NCBI RefSeq assembly: GCF_025639805.1
Contig: NZ_CP106735.1
Location: 4,497,501-4,561,500 of the forward strand
Direction: 5' to 3'
DNA length: 64,000 nucleotides
From: Reichenbachiella carrageenanivorans
GTDB taxonomy: Bacteria; Bacteroidota; Bacteroidia; Cytophagales; Cyclobacteriaceae
Part shown: positions 1-8,583 of the stretch, piece after piece
Position numbering within the stretch: position 1 is the stretch's first letter
Layout: each line of letters opens with the position of its first letter
Position numbers and translations under genes: made by a program
The notes under the pieces: generated by a model
Database searches by the model: none
What the model saw: the letters and a program-made list of their open reading frames with translations, nothing else
Told to the model about the DNA's origin: nothing

Positions 1-554
1 ATCTGGACAACTCCAAATTTAGCCGTACCGACAATTTCCGAGAAGACCCAGATGTGAAGACTAAATCTGCAGCACTGGCTGATTATAAGGGTTCTGGCTA
101 CGACAGAGGTCACCTAGCTCCCGCAGCTGATTTTGGCTGGACCAAAGAAGGCATGAGCGAATCTTTCTACATGAGCAATATGAGTCCACAAGAGCCTAGT
201 TTCAACCGTGGAATATGGAAAAAGCTAGAAGAGCGAGTCAGAGACTGGGCTAAAAGCAACGAGGAAATCTATGTAGTAACTGGGCCAATTTATTTCGGGA
301 AAGGAGAAAAAATAGGTAAAAACAAAGTAGTGGTACCCGATCAATACTACAAAGTAGTATTAGAACTCAATGGCAAAGAAGTAAAAGGTATAGGATTTAT
401 CCTCGACAACGAAAAATCTTCAAAAGACCTCAGTGTCTATGCCATGAGCATAGACGAAGTGGAAAAAGCCACTGGACTCGACTTCTTTCCATCTATTCCC
501 GATCAGCTAGAAAATCAAATCGAGCAAACGTACAATTATACACTATGGAAATAA
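1..554 (+). CDS. DNA/RNA non-specific endonuclease (NUC1 family), 5' end outside window
   Basis: The frame is open from base 3 to the TAA at 552-554, so the first part of the gene lies before the window and only about 183 codons are visible. The family signature DRGH, carrying the catalytic histidine, is encoded at 102-113 and is followed by LAPAADF. The Mg-binding asparagine motif of the family appears as PQEPSFNRGIW, and a later stretch reads VVTGPIY. These are hallmarks of the beta-beta-alpha-metal (EndoG/NucA) nucleases, which cut single- and double-stranded DNA and RNA and are usually exported. The missing N-terminus would normally hold a signal peptide, so localisation cannot be judged here. 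A GTG at 54 is in frame, but it lies inside the conserved domain and is not the start. The gene converges with the TPR lipoprotein gene. Confidence 0.9.
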   Translation, partial: LDNSKFSRTDNFREDPDVKTKSAALADYKGSGYDRGHLAPAADFGWTKEGMSESFYMSNMSPQEPSFNRGIWKKLEERVRDWAKSNEEIYVVTGPIYFGKGEKIGKNKVVVPDQYYKVVLELNGKEVKGIGFILDNEKSSKDLSVYAMSIDEVEKATGLDFFPSIPDQLENQIEQTYNYTLWK

Positions 555-583
555 AAAGAAGTATTACTTACAATACTTCTTTT
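554..583. terminator. Bidirectional intrinsic terminator overlapping coding ends
   Basis: A perfect 12-bp inverted repeat (554-565 with 572-583) with a 6-base loop has A-runs on one side and T-runs on the other, so it can stop transcription from both directions. It begins at the last base of the endonuclease stop codon and contains the stop and last codons of the TPR gene. Confidence 0.8.
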
Positions 584-1154
584 CTGCAGCGCTGGCTTCT
601 TTTACTCCCAAGTCTTTGGCTGACTTGAAATCCGCACAAGCACTTTTGTTTCGGCTGCTTTGCATTTTGATAGCTCCACGATATAGATAGGCTTCGCCGA
701 GCTCTCTGTCCAGGTTGATGGCATTGTTATACGCTGTTAGTGCTTCTGCAAACATGCCTAGCTGGTGTCTGGATCTGCCCAACCAAAAATGAGCCTGTGC
801 CAGATTGACATTTTCTTTCACTGCTAACTCTGCGTAATATTTAGCTTTCTCGAATTTTTGATCTCTATAGTAGTACTTGGCCAAGCTCAAAAGTGCCGAA
901 GTATTTTTCTTATCTATTTCTAATACCGCTTCAAAATCTTCAAACGCTTTCTGAAACTTACCTAACTCCTCGTAAGACCTACCTCTATTATAGATAGATT
1001 TTACATGAGTAGGATGCAATCCGATATACTCATCATATGCTTTGATCGCCTCTGAGTACTTGCCTTCATTATACAGTTCATCCCCCTTAGATCGTTCTTC
1101 ATTCTCACACGCAAATAGCACCACTGCGAGTACTAAGATCATCAATTGTTTCAT
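564..1154 (-). CDS. Tetratricopeptide-repeat lipoprotein
   Basis: The product has 196 residues. Residues 1-16 form a lipoprotein signal ending in the lipobox LFAC, so Cys16 should be lipidated. From about residue 25 to 190 there are roughly five TPR units with the usual small/large residue pattern (for example NEGKYSEAIKAYDEYI and YEELGKFQKAFEDFE). TPR proteins are protein-protein scaffolds; no enzymatic motif is present and the partner is unknown. The gene follows the DUF1573 gene on the same strand with 57 bases between them. A good -7 element lies just upstream, so it may also have its own promoter. Its 3' end is embedded in the shared terminator. Confidence 0.85.
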   Translation of the reverse strand: MKQLMILVLAVVLFACENEERSKGDELYNEGKYSEAIKAYDEYIGLHPTHVKSIYNRGRSYEELGKFQKAFEDFEAVLEIDKKNTSALLSLAKYYYRDQKFEKAKYYAELAVKENVNLAQAHFWLGRSRHQLGMFAEALTAYNNAINLDRELGEAYLYRGAIKMQSSRNKSACADFKSAKDLGVKEASAAEKKYCK

Positions 1155-1170
1155 TTTATGATTTTTTCTG

Positions 1171-1178
1171 CAAACTTA
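1171..1178 (-). promoter_or_regulatory. Candidate Bacteroidota -7 element for TPR lipoprotein
   Basis: TAAGTTTG on the reverse strand fits the TAnnTTTG consensus and lies 16 bases before the ATG. No TTG is found at the usual -33 distance, so the call rests on the -7 element only. Confidence 0.4.
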
Positions 1179-1211
1179 TAGTGAATACTTAAAAAAGGAG
1201 AAGATATCGAA

Positions 1212-2306
1212 TCAATTTGACGAAAGAATTGAAGCCTTTATAGACACAACTTGCATAGGATCTTTGGGGTCATTCGAGTAGATCGTAATTGATTTATTTT
1301 GATTACCCTTTCTACCTGTGGCATCAAAAGTTCCTTTCAGCGTCACAGACTTCCCAGGTTTTATTTCGGTTTTAGGCAAGTCAGCCACAAAGCAAGCACA
1401 GTTAGATTTTACTTTTCTGATTTCCAAAGCAGACTGGCCATGGTTAGTCAATACAAATTCGGCTATCGTTTTCGATCCCTCGCTTACTCTACCCAAGTCT
1501 TGCAATCTGTCCGTAATGGCCATCTTAGGGGCTTTCGCCAATTCAGCATCTGACAATGGGGCAAAATACTCACTGATCGTAGCAATCACGTTAATCTTTT
1601 TCGCAGCAGCATTAGCCTCGTTGGTATAAAACTGTATACCATGATTGTTATATCCTAGGTTGTCTTTATACACAGGGTTATAATCTATCACGACCTTTCC
1701 CACTTGCTTGGGTGCCAATACCTGCGGTTCAAATGTCAATTTGATGAAATCAGGTGCGTCATACGACTCTAAAATGACTAACGAATCCTTACTATCGTTA
1801 TAGATATCAAAAGACTTTTCCACAGGTTTCTCCGTAGTAATTCTCCCCATATTGACTGACCTATTCTTAAACCTGGCATTTCCCACCTTTACCGTCATTT
1901 GCTCTTCTAGCGACTTCACTTTCGGAATTACTTTGCCTTGAATAAAGGCATTGACTACCGCAGGGTCTCCATTGGTAGTTATAGTCAATGATTTCCTGAA
2001 ATTGCCTGGGCGGTTTCTTGGGTTATACTGAGCTTTCACAAATCCTCTTTCACCTGGCATTACTGGTTCTTTAGACCAGCCTGGCGTGGTACATCCACAA
2101 GAAGCGCGTACATTACTAATCACCAAGGGTGCAGTCCCTTTATTTTCGAATTCAAATTCATGAATAGCCAGTCCATCTTCTTCTTGGATTTCTCCAAAAT
2201 CATATTCTCTTTCGAGAAATTCCAACCTACCTTTTTCTTGTGCAAGAAGCAGGTTGACACTAAAAAGAAAGAGAGAAAAAAACGTGTATTTTATAATGTA
2301 GGACAT
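1212..2306 (-). CDS. DUF1573 domain-containing exported protein
   Basis: The product has 364 residues with a signal peptide at about 1-22 (ends LLAQ). The mature part has repeated Ig-like units of the DUF1573/ASPM-SPD2-HYDIN type. The first (about 25-125) has the typical reading EYDFGEIQEEDG, HEFEFENKG and CGCT. A second divergent unit follows (about 140-245), and a third (about 265-362) contains LGRVSEGSKTIAEFVLTN and CACF. Such proteins are periplasmic or surface scaffolds in Bacteroidota; no specific role is established. A well-formed promoter lies just upstream, divergent from trpS. Confidence 0.88.
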   Translation of the reverse strand: MSYIIKYTFFSLFLFSVNLLLAQEKGRLEFLEREYDFGEIQEEDGLAIHEFEFENKGTAPLVISNVRASCGCTTPGWSKEPVMPGERGFVKAQYNPRNRPGNFRKSLTITTNGDPAVVNAFIQGKVIPKVKSLEEQMTVKVGNARFKNRSVNMGRITTEKPVEKSFDIYNDSKDSLVILESYDAPDFIKLTFEPQVLAPKQVGKVVIDYNPVYKDNLGYNNHGIQFYTNEANAAAKKINVIATISEYFAPLSDAELAKAPKMAITDRLQDLGRVSEGSKTIAEFVLTNHGQSALEIRKVKSNCACFVADLPKTEIKPGKSVTLKGTFDATGRKGNQNKSITIYSNDPKDPMQVVSIKASILSSN

Positions 2307-2329
2307 GGTATTTTATGAATTATTCATTG

Positions 2330-2360
2330 CAAATAAACAATAATGTCTTAACGTAGCAAA
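2330..2360 (-). promoter_or_regulatory. Bacteroidota-type promoter for DUF1573 gene
   Basis: On the reverse strand TTTG (2357-2360) is followed by exactly 19 bases and then TTTATTTG (2330-2337), one mismatch from TAnnTTTG. It lies 24 bases before the start codon. Confidence 0.6.
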
Positions 2361-2396
2361 GGGAAATAATTTTATTAATTTGCGCAAAAATTAACT

Positions 2397-3365
2397 ATGG
2401 CAAGAGTATTAACAGGAATTCAAAGTTCGGGCAGACCACACCTTGGCAACCTACTAGGTGCCATCATACCTGCCATCGAACTAGCAAAAAGTGAGAATCA
2501 AGAATCGTTACTTTTCATTGCAGATCTACACTCTTTTACTACCATCAAAGACCCTGCAACAAGAAAAGAAAATGTAATGTCTATCGCCGCTTCTTGGCTG
2601 GCTTGCGGACTAGACACCTCCAAGTCCATTTTCTATAGGCAATCTAAAATCCCCGAAGTATGCGAGCTCACTTGGTACCTCAATTGTATCACCCCTTACC
2701 CAATGCTCGCCAATGCACATTCATTTAAGGACAAATCTGACCGCCTATCAGACGTAAATGCAGGCCTATTCGACTACCCTGTGCTCATGGCAGCAGACAT
2801 CCTCATGTATGATGCCGAACTAGTGCCCGTAGGCAAAGACCAACGGCAACATATAGAAATGACTCGCGACATTGCCAAGGCATTCAATCATCAATTTGGC
2901 GAAATTTTCGTCTTGCCTGAAGCTCGAATAGGAGCCGAAATCATGACCATACCTGGCACGGATGGACAGAAGATGAGCAAATCATATGGCAATATCATTG
3001 ACCTTTTTCAACCTGAGAAAAAACTCAAGAAAAACGTCATGTCTATCATCACAGACAGCACACCGATGGAAGAGCCTAAAAATCCCGACGTATGCAACGT
3101 GTATAACATCTTCAAAACCATAGCCTCAGAAGAGCAAAAAGCAGAAATGAGACGTAACTATGAAGGCGGAAACTATGGCTATGGACATGCAAAAACAGCC
3201 TTATTCGAGCTCTTACTCGAAAGATTCGCTGAAGAAAGAAAATTGTTCGATCATTACATGGCCAATGAATCGGCGATAGAACAACACCTACAAGAAGGAG
3301 AAGAAAAAGCAAGAGCCATTGCGCATGACGTATTGGCCAGAGTAAAAAACACCATAGGATTCTAA
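2397..3365 (+). CDS. trpS: Tryptophan--tRNA ligase
   Basis: The product has 322 residues, the usual length for bacterial TrpRS. This class I aminoacyl-tRNA synthetase activates tryptophan with ATP and charges tRNA-Trp. The HIGH-type motif HLGN is at residues 15-18 and the KMSKS motif is exact at 192-196, followed by YGN. Other family stretches are visible: the N-terminal GIQSSGRPHLGN, the substrate-binding region PVLMAADILMYDA, and GKDQRQHIEMTRDIA. The ATG at 2397 gives the canonical N-terminus. The next gene begins 6 bases after the stop, so the two are probably cotranscribed. No T-box leader is present upstream. Confidence 0.97.
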   Translation: MARVLTGIQSSGRPHLGNLLGAIIPAIELAKSENQESLLFIADLHSFTTIKDPATRKENVMSIAASWLACGLDTSKSIFYRQSKIPEVCELTWYLNCITPYPMLANAHSFKDKSDRLSDVNAGLFDYPVLMAADILMYDAELVPVGKDQRQHIEMTRDIAKAFNHQFGEIFVLPEARIGAEIMTIPGTDGQKMSKSYGNIIDLFQPEKKLKKNVMSIITDSTPMEEPKNPDVCNVYNIFKTIASEEQKAEMRRNYEGGNYGYGHAKTALFELLLERFAEERKLFDHYMANESAIEQHLQEGEEKARAIAHDVLARVKNTIGF

Positions 3366-3371
3366 AACATC

Positions 3372-5102
3372 ATGGAAGAGAATATCAAAAAAACCATCGA
3401 TACTTGGCTAAACAGTAGTATCGACGAAGCCGACAAAACAGCACTCAAAGCACTAGTAGATAGTGGCAATGAAACCGAACTCACTGATTGCTTTTACAAG
3501 GAATTAGAATTCGGAACTGGGGGTCTCCGAGGCGTCATGGGATTGGGTAGCAATCGCATGAACAAGTACACCGTAGGCAGCGCCACCCAAGGCCTGGCCA
3601 ATTACATCAATGCGCAATTCCCAAACGAAGAAGCATCCATCGCCATCGCACACGATAGCCGCAATAACAGTGATGTATTTGCTCAAATCGTAGCCGACAT
3701 CTGCTCAGCCAATGGCATCAAGGTATATTTATTCGAAGCACTACGCCCCACTCCCGAACTTTCGTTTGCGATCCGCTCTCTGGGTTGCAAAAGCGGAATC
3801 GTAGTCACCGCGTCTCACAACCCAAAAGAATACAACGGCTACAAAGTATACTGGGAAGATGGCGCGCAAATCATCGCTCCTCACGACACTAAAATAATCG
3901 AAGAAGTAAGAAAGATCACAAGTTTTGATCAAATCAATTTCGACGCTAACCCAGCACTTATTGAAAAAACTGGGAAGGATATAGATGAAAAGTACTTGAC
4001 GGAAATGCTCAAACTGAGCCTTTCTCCAGAAGCAATCAAAAACCAATCGGATCTTTCAATTGTCTTCTCTCCTATCCACGGCACAGGTATCACACTCGTA
4101 CCACAGGCACTAGAGCGCTTTGGCTTCACCAATGTTACTATTATCGAGGAACAAGCCACCCCTGATGGTAACTTCCCAACTGTGGTATACCCTAACCCAG
4201 AAGAAAAAGAAGCATTGACTTTGGCTCTAGCCAAAGCCAAAGAAATTGATGCAGAGCTTGTGCTAGCCACCGATCCGGATGCTGACCGAGTGGGCATCGC
4301 TATTCGAACCGAAACTGGCGATTTCGAACTACTCAACGGCAACCAAACTGGTGCACTATTGATCTACTACCTATGCCTCAAATGGAAAGCTAACAACAAG
4401 CTAGACGGAAAGCAGTACGTAGTCAAAACAGTAGTAACCACCGAACTAATCAAAGACATTGCAACTCATTTTGGTGTAGAGTGCTTTGATACATTGACGG
4501 GATTCAAACACATCGCAGGGCTCATCAAAGACTTGGAAGGCAAAAAGACCTTTATTGGTGGTGGAGAAGAAAGCTACGGCTACCTGATAGGTGACTTTGT
4601 AAGAGACAAAGATGCCATTGCCTCATGTGCAATGATCGCTGAAATGGCAGCTTGGGCCAAAGACAATGGCAAATCATTAGGAGACTTACTTGAGGAAGTA
4701 TACTCACAATTTGGCATGTACCTAGAGGATTTAGTTTCATTGACCAAAAAAGGCAAATCAGGCGCTGAAGAAATTCAGGAAATGATGCACCAATTCCGAA
4801 CCAATACACCATCTACTTTGGCTGGTTCGGAAATCGAATGGCTTATTGACTACCAAAATTCTACCTCCACAAATTTATTAACAAGCCAAAAAGAGAAAAT
4901 CGATTTTCCTTCATCAAATGTCTTGCAATTTATCACCAAAGACGGATCCAAAATATCCATGCGCCCATCTGGCACAGAACCAAAGATTAAATTCTATATG
5001 AGCGTAAGATCTGATTCAGATTCAGACAGAAGTTTTGAAGATGAGAAATTGGTGCTTCGTGCCAAAACAGACAAAATTAAAGAAGAGCTTGGTTTGCTAT
5101 AA
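3372..5102 (+). CDS. Phospho-sugar mutase (phosphoglucomutase/phosphomannomutase family)
   Basis: The product has 576 residues, the length of the long bacterial alpha-D-phosphohexomutases. It interconverts hexose 1- and 6-phosphates through a phosphoserine intermediate in the cytoplasm. The active-site loop TASHNPKEYNGYK carries Ser148. The Mg-binding loop reads DPDADRVG, the sugar-binding loop GGGEESYGY, and the C-terminal phosphate-binding loop RPSGTEPKIKFY, so all four functional loops are intact. Substrate preference (glucose versus mannose) cannot be read from sequence. It sits directly behind trpS in a likely two-gene unit. Confidence 0.94.
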   Translation: MEENIKKTIDTWLNSSIDEADKTALKALVDSGNETELTDCFYKELEFGTGGLRGVMGLGSNRMNKYTVGSATQGLANYINAQFPNEEASIAIAHDSRNNSDVFAQIVADICSANGIKVYLFEALRPTPELSFAIRSLGCKSGIVVTASHNPKEYNGYKVYWEDGAQIIAPHDTKIIEEVRKITSFDQINFDANPALIEKTGKDIDEKYLTEMLKLSLSPEAIKNQSDLSIVFSPIHGTGITLVPQALERFGFTNVTIIEEQATPDGNFPTVVYPNPEEKEALTLALAKAKEIDAELVLATDPDADRVGIAIRTETGDFELLNGNQTGALLIYYLCLKWKANNKLDGKQYVVKTVVTTELIKDIATHFGVECFDTLTGFKHIAGLIKDLEGKKTFIGGGEESYGYLIGDFVRDKDAIASCAMIAEMAAWAKDNGKSLGDLLEEVYSQFGMYLEDLVSLTKKGKSGAEEIQEMMHQFRTNTPSTLAGSEIEWLIDYQNSTSTNLLTSQKEKIDFPSSNVLQFITKDGSKISMRPSGTEPKIKFYMSVRSDSDSDRSFEDEKLVLRAKTDKIKEELGLL

Positions 5103-5140
5103 GCAACCAGCTCATTTCCTGATATTTATGACAAATAAGA

Positions 5141-5160
5141 ATATTACTTAGAAGTAATAT
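5141..5160. repeat. Perfect dyad in the pgm-antiporter intergenic region
   Basis: Two 9-base arms (5141-5149 and 5152-5160) are perfectly complementary around a 2-base centre. There is no T-run on the forward strand, so it looks more like an operator or weak hairpin than a standard terminator. The rest of 5103-5343 is AT-rich without a gene. A weak promoter-like pair (TTG at 5268-5270, TATATTTC at 5293-5300) lies before the antiporter. Confidence 0.4.
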
Positions 5161-5343
5161 CTATGAAAAAAAATGTTTTGAATATATTGCAATGAAATAG
5201 TGTGATAAAATTAGAAAAGTAGCTGAGTAAAAGAAAGAACAAGACACCTTCTTTATTCATCGAAAAGTTGATTAAAATATTCTGAATATATTTATATTTC
5301 AATTCTAATGTATTTCACCACCTAAACATAAAATTATTCAAAT

Positions 5344-6318
5344 ATGGTATTGCCCTTTTTGCTCATCATTGTCGGTTTCGTTATGCTTATTAAAGGCGCC
5401 GATTTTTTAGTGAACGGAGCTTCATCTCTTGCCAAGAGATATAACGTATCGGACATTGCTATCGGTCTTACAGTAGTAGCCATGGGCACTTCTGCTCCCG
5501 AGTTGGTAGTCAACATCATATCAGGGGCATCTGGAGAAAATGATGATATCGTATTTGGAAATATTATTGGGTCTAATATCTTCAACTTATTTTTAATCTT
5601 GGGTATTGCTGCGGTGATCTACCCTCTAACTGTGCAGAAAAATGCACTCTGGAAAGAAGTCCCCTATTCATTACTAGCGACCATCGTTCTTTTCGTATTG
5701 ATCAATGATCAAATGTTCTTTGGAGCAGAAGAAAACACAATGAGCTCTACGGATGGCATCATCCTTTTAGTCATGTTTATTGGCTTCTTAGCCTATGTTT
5801 TTCAAAACATGAAGCGCACTGGCGACATGGGGGGAGATATAGATGAAATTGAAATGTATGGTAGTCTCAAAACTACCATGATGATTATTTTTGGCATAGC
5901 AGGTTTAGCTATTGGAGGACAGGTTATTGTGGACAATGCCATTACCATAGCAGAATACTTCAATATTAGCCAAAAAGTCATTGGACTGACTATATTAGCA
6001 GCAGGCACATCACTACCAGAATTAGCCACTACAGCAGTAGCTGCTTTCCATAAAAAATCTGATCTCGCAGTAGGAAATATAGTAGGTTCAAATATTTTCA
6101 ACCTACTCTTAGTACTTGGAGCTACAGCCACGCTCAGTGCCCCTATTTCATACGACATGGACCTTAACTTAGACCTCTATATCGTAATGATTGGCACCTT
6201 CATGCTGTTTATATTCATGTTTACACTACAGAAATACAAATTGGATAGGGCCGAAGGAGCTATTTATTTAATTGGCTTTGTAGCTTACTCCGTGTTCATC
6301 TACATGAATCGTCTGTAA
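5344..6318 (+). CDS. Calcium/sodium antiporter, CaCA superfamily (YrbG-like)
   Basis: The product has 324 residues and about ten hydrophobic membrane segments arranged as two homologous halves. Each half holds the CaCA alpha-repeat motif: GTSAPELVVN in the first and GTSLPELATT in the second, with GNIIGSNIFNL and GNIVGSNIFNL following. These motifs line the cation pathway in K+-independent Na+/Ca2+ exchangers of bacteria. The short acidic cytoplasmic loop between halves (MGGDIDEIEMYG) is typical. It stands alone between the mutase and the sigma-factor gene; the exchanged ion pair is inferred from the family only. Confidence 0.92.
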   Translation: MVLPFLLIIVGFVMLIKGADFLVNGASSLAKRYNVSDIAIGLTVVAMGTSAPELVVNIISGASGENDDIVFGNIIGSNIFNLFLILGIAAVIYPLTVQKNALWKEVPYSLLATIVLFVLINDQMFFGAEENTMSSTDGIILLVMFIGFLAYVFQNMKRTGDMGGDIDEIEMYGSLKTTMMIIFGIAGLAIGGQVIVDNAITIAEYFNISQKVIGLTILAAGTSLPELATTAVAAFHKKSDLAVGNIVGSNIFNLLLVLGATATLSAPISYDMDLNLDLYIVMIGTFMLFIFMFTLQKYKLDRAEGAIYLIGFVAYSVFIYMNRL

Positions 6319-6346
6319 GCAGACGAACAACAACCTTTCTTTCTTG

Positions 6347-6383
6347 GTTAACACTTGTTAACACCTTTTAACAAGCCATTAAC
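6347..6383 (+). repeat. Four helically phased TTAAC repeats before sigma-factor gene
   Basis: TTAAC begins at 6348, 6358, 6368 and 6379, a spacing of 10, 10 and 11 bases. The first two copies extend to the identical GTTAACAC. They end 7 bases before the annotated start of the sigma gene and look like a multi-site operator on one DNA face. Confidence 0.5.
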
Positions 6384-6389
6384 GGCTCG

Positions 6390-7028
6390 ATGTTTGTATT
6401 AGGCATATTTTGCAACTGCATTTCTGCAAAAGCAACCTTTTTTAATTGGCACGCATTGAATAACCAAGGATACATTTCTAATCAAGATCAAATTTTGGAA
6501 GACAGTCAATTGACAGACTTGTGTAAAGCCAAGGATGAGTGGGCTCAAAAAGCGCTGTATGACAAATACGCGAATAAAATGATGCGCACCTGTCTAAGAT
6601 ATTTGAATGATGAAATGGAAGCAGAAGATGCCATGATCGATGGTTTCATGAAGGTATTTACAAAAATAGACTCCTTCGACTATCGTGGTAAAGGCAGCTT
6701 AGAAGGCTGGATAAAGAGAATAATGGTCAATGAGTCTCTGATGTTGCTCCGAAAAAGAAAAATGGATCAGGTAGAACTAGATAAGATCTACGATCTGTCT
6801 TGCGACAAAGCAACAGTAGATTCTCAACTCATGGAAGAGACCATTGTCAACCTTATTCAAAAACTACCAAAAGGTTATCGGACAGTATTCAATATGTATG
6901 TTATAGAAGGTTACTCCCACAAAGAAATTGGAGAGAAACTCAACATCAGTGAAAACACATCGAAGTCACAACTCAGTAAAGCCAGAGCTTCACTATCCAA
7001 ATCGCTAAAACAAATAGGTGCGCTATGA
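6390..7028 (+). CDS. RNA polymerase sigma-70 family factor, ECF type
   Basis: The longest reading is 212 residues. Sigma region 2 occupies about residues 50-115 (KALYDKYANKMMRTCLRYL, EAEDAMIDGFMKVF, GSLEGWIKRIMVN), and region 4 about 150-208 (LPKGYRTVFNMYVIEGYSHKEIGEKL, then SKSQLSKAR). No region 3 is present, as in ECF factors. The first 35 residues look unlike any sigma factor, so the true start may be the TTG at 6495, which would place the phased TTAAC repeats about 110 bases upstream. The stop overlaps the ATG of the next gene by 4 bases, implying that the neighbour is its membrane regulator. Confidence 0.88.
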   Translation: MFVLGIFCNCISAKATFFNWHALNNQGYISNQDQILEDSQLTDLCKAKDEWAQKALYDKYANKMMRTCLRYLNDEMEAEDAMIDGFMKVFTKIDSFDYRGKGSLEGWIKRIMVNESLMLLRKRKMDQVELDKIYDLSCDKATVDSQLMEETIVNLIQKLPKGYRTVFNMYVIEGYSHKEIGEKLNISENTSKSQLSKARASLSKSLKQIGAL

Positions 7029-7918
7029 AAGTCAACGAAAATCAAATAAACGGGTCTGAATCTAAAGCAAAAGCTACAGATGAGCTAAGCAAAAAGGCAG
7101 TTGAAAAAATAGATGGCATTCCCGTCAAGCATTTTGACTTGAATGAAACATGGCTGAAGTTGTCTAACCGTCTCGGGCACGTAGACAAGCGATTTGTAAC
7201 TTGGGGATTGGCTATGGCAGCTTCTTTCTCTCTACTGGTAGCAGCCAATACCGAAATTTTTAATTGGGGAAAACTAGACACCAAACCCAAAGAAACAATT
7301 ACTCACAGCCCCTCTGTAACTAAAGAAAAGGTAGTGCTCCCCCAAAAACTACCAGCTTCAACAGCTGTGTTAGAGAAAATCACACCTCTTCCTGTAAAGG
7401 AAAAGCGAAATAAACCAGTTATAAAACCTCCAACCACAGACACGCAACAATCCATAGTTAAGCTCGATAGAAATGCTCAAAAGCATATCGAAATGCCCCG
7501 ACTATCTAATCCATTCGTGTCAGTTTTTGCAAAGGTTAATTTGCAAACAGAAGGAATCACCCCTGAACTGGGCATAGATTTTAAACTCATGGAAAACTAT
7601 ACTGCTAAACGAAGAGAAATTTACAAGCTCGGAGCATCTTCTCAACTCAATTTCAGAACAAATGAAGCTGGTGACAGAAAAATGCATCCTCACACGTTTG
7701 TAAACCTAGAGTATAGCACATTAAACAAGCATACCAATAAAGGCTGGACTACACGCGCTGGATATTTACTAAACCCTGATGGCTATCTTTATCAAGACAC
7801 AACAATCAAAGTATCCTTATTTAGAAATATCGGCAAACACCTAAAAATAGGACCCGAGGTAATATTTACGGATAATTTAAAGCAAGCCTATCCTAGCCTT
7901 TCGTTGGTCTTAGGCTAA
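7025..7918 (+). CDS. Putative membrane-anchored regulator with barrel-like C-terminus
   Basis: The product has 297 residues. Residues 1-55 are hydrophilic and presumably cytoplasmic (LNETWLKLSNRL, the kind of short helix that holds a sigma factor). One transmembrane segment lies at about 57-75. A Lys/Pro/Thr-rich linker spans about 85-160. The last 135 residues alternate polar and hydrophobic residues like strands of an outer-membrane beta-barrel (for example FVSVFAKVNL, TPELGIDFKL, KLGASSQLNFRT, TFVNLEYSTL). Translational coupling to the sigma gene suggests an anti-sigma role, but no named anti-sigma domain is recognisable. The ending 2 bases before trmB's stop is tight. Function is inferred from context. 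Confidence 0.6.
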   Translation: MKVNENQINGSESKAKATDELSKKAVEKIDGIPVKHFDLNETWLKLSNRLGHVDKRFVTWGLAMAASFSLLVAANTEIFNWGKLDTKPKETITHSPSVTKEKVVLPQKLPASTAVLEKITPLPVKEKRNKPVIKPPTTDTQQSIVKLDRNAQKHIEMPRLSNPFVSVFAKVNLQTEGITPELGIDFKLMENYTAKRREIYKLGASSQLNFRTNEAGDRKMHPHTFVNLEYSTLNKHTNKGWTTRAGYLLNPDGYLYQDTTIKVSLFRNIGKHLKIGPEVIFTDNLKQAYPSLSLVLG

Positions 7919-7920
7919 GG

Positions 7921-8583
7921 TCAAGCAAACTGAAATTTCATATATTTGATATTCTCCCCCTGATCATAGAATAGCTTTTCGTATTTGGTCTTTACGCCAA
8001 AATGCTCATCCATATACTCAGAGTTATAAAGATCATGTGTGTAAATCAAGTTTTTCACCTTCAACATACCTTCATTGATCAACTCCAATGTATAATCAAA
8101 CAAAAAAGTATTATCCGTCTTAAACTTGAGCCAGCCATTCTCTTTCAGTAATTTCCGGTAGACATCCATATGCCTTGGAGCAGTCAAACGTTTTTTTTCA
8201 TCTTTGTCTTTCGGACGTGGATCTGGAAAAGTCACCCATATTTCATCTATTTCGTGAGCTCCAAAATGCTTGTCGAGCAATTCGATTTGTGTACGCAAGA
8301 AAGCCACATTTTCTAAGCCATTAGCTATCGCATACGAACTACCTACCCATATACGTGACCCTTTGATATCTACCCCTACAAAGTTGGTATCTAGCATCTT
8401 CTCCCCTAGCCCTACGGTATATTCGCCTCTTCCACAGCCCAACTCTACGACAAGATCATTATCATTTTTAAAATGTTCTTCTCTCCATTTCCCAATCAAA
8501 TGGCCGAAATTGGACTTACCATCTTGCACGACATTGTACCGTTCGGCATTGTCTTTAAATCGCTCTAATTTTTTTCTACTCAC
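7921..8583 (-). CDS. trmB: tRNA (guanine-N7-)-methyltransferase
   Basis: The product has 220 residues, the normal family length. It methylates G46 in the variable loop of tRNAs using S-adenosylmethionine. The SAM-binding motif reads VVELGCGRGEYTVGL, followed by NFVGVDIKGSRIW, and the family signature WVTFPDPRPKD is intact. The start is a GTG at 8581-8583, directly abutting the folC stop codon, so translation is likely coupled. It is the last gene of the exbB-exbD-tonB-folC-trmB series. Confidence 0.95.
   Translation of the reverse strand: MSRKKLERFKDNAERYNVVQDGKSNFGHLIGKWREEHFKNDNDLVVELGCGRGEYTVGLGEKMLDTNFVGVDIKGSRIWVGSSYAIANGLENVAFLRTQIELLDKHFGAHEIDEIWVTFPDPRPKDKDEKKRLTAPRHMDVYRKLLKENGWLKFKTDNTFLFDYTLELINEGMLKVKNLIYTHDLYNSEYMDEHFGVKTKYEKLFYDQGENIKYMKFQFA

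Noticed and set aside
5163..5195. Ten-codon frame beginning MKKNVL in the intergenic gap
   Set aside because: Too short to support, with no initiation signal and no attenuator downstream.
7894..7917. Weak hairpin at the end of the sigma-coupled gene as a terminator
   Set aside because: Only 6 bp with a 12-base loop inside coding sequence and no T-run.
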